13,929 nt of DNA from Tannerellaceae bacterium. GTDB taxonomy: Bacteria; Bacteroidota; Bacteroidia; Bacteroidales; Tannerellaceae. A model generated the notes under the pieces. It was not told where the DNA came from, did not search any database, and was given only the letters and a program-made list of their open reading frames with translations. Position numbers and translations under genes: made by a program. Positions 13,788 to 13,929 of the stretch are shown one piece after another. How positions within the stretch are numbered: the stretch's first letter is position 1; every line of letters starts with the position of its first letter. Where the stretch lies: contig JAISMW010000015.1 in the NCBI GenBank assembly GCA_031276545.1, forward strand, positions 1-13,929, given 5' to 3'.

Positions 13788-13929
13788 TCACTGTTGTTTC
13801 TGTTTCGCCGGCAGAATCACCGGATTGGATTCTTCGTTCAGGGTGGAGGCTATTTCTTTGAGGCGGCCTTTCAGGCGGCCTTGTTCGAGGGCTTCCGTCA
13901 GGTCGGGGGCTTCGAGGGATTGCCAGAAG
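13788..13929 (-). CDS. 6-bladed beta-propeller protein, C-terminal end only (partial)
   Basis: The last 46 residues of a minus-strand gene that enters from beyond the window edge: FWQSLEAPDLTEALEQGRLK, then GRLKEIASTLNEESNPVILP and AKQKQQ. The closing pattern 'L-K-x-I-A-x-x-L-x-E-x-x-NPV-(I/L)' is the characteristic tail of Bacteroidetes 6-bladed beta-propeller (DUF4934-like) proteins, which are exported sugar- or ligand-binding-like proteins of unclear role. It is the same family as the remnant at the left edge, but this piece belongs to a different copy. The truncated small gene follows 10 nt after its stop. Only the tail is visible, so intactness is unknown. Confidence 0.5.
   Translation of the reverse strand, partial: FWQSLEAPDLTEALEQGRLKGRLKEIASTLNEESNPVILPAKQKQQ

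Overview
The window looks like chromosomal DNA from a member of the Bacteroidales (Bacteroides/Parabacteroides type). The evidence is Bacteroidetes-type promoters (a -7 box TAnnTTTG ahead of ileS and of the ThuA gene), the gene order ileS - DksA/TraR - lspA - DUF4296 lipoprotein, a short RecQ next to RecJ, PepSY-like and 6-bladed beta-propeller proteins, and mostly AT-rich leaders without Shine-Dalgarno sites. I cannot name the genus from sequence alone.

Layout. (1) 1-710 holds debris: the C-terminal part of a minus-strand 6-bladed beta-propeller gene whose N-terminal part is missing, running into an unrecognised plus-strand gene tail. (2) 828-6467 is a plus-strand housekeeping run: ileS promoter, ileS, a DksA/TraR-family regulator, lspA, a DUF4296 lipoprotein and a small unrecognised protein. 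Spacings are tight (37 nt, 0 nt, a 20-nt overlap, 9 nt), so this is probably one transcription unit. (3) 6448-10120 is a minus-strand recJ-recQ pair, 7 nt apart, convergent with the first unit and overlapping its last gene by 20 nt. (4) 10121-10549 is an AT-rich gap with a clear minus-strand intrinsic terminator and possibly one tiny ORF. (5) 10550-12452 has two exported proteins transcribed divergently from a 106-bp gap: a ThuA-domain protein (minus) and a probable outer-membrane beta-barrel (plus). (6) 12466-13335 is a minus-strand lipoprotein with two PepSY-like modules. (7) 13414-13929 is a second accessory patch: a short direct repeat, an AT-rich gene fragment without its 5' end, and the C-terminus of another 6-bladed beta-propeller protein that runs off the window.

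The core genes cover tRNA-Ile charging, ppGpp/DksA-type transcription control, lipoprotein maturation (LspA, next to a lipoprotein gene) and recombinational repair (RecJ 5'-3' exonuclease with a RecQ helicase).

The most notable observation is in IleRS. The class I signature HxGH reads G-I-H-H, with its first and third residues exchanged, in a type-2 IleRS scaffold. This is the arrangement reported to give extreme mupirocin resistance. Next are a DksA-family protein that has lost three of its four zinc cysteines at exact canonical spacing, and a RecQ whose zinc motif lies about 150 residues later than usual. I found no CRISPR array, tRNA or rRNA, insertion sequence, or obvious new defence system.
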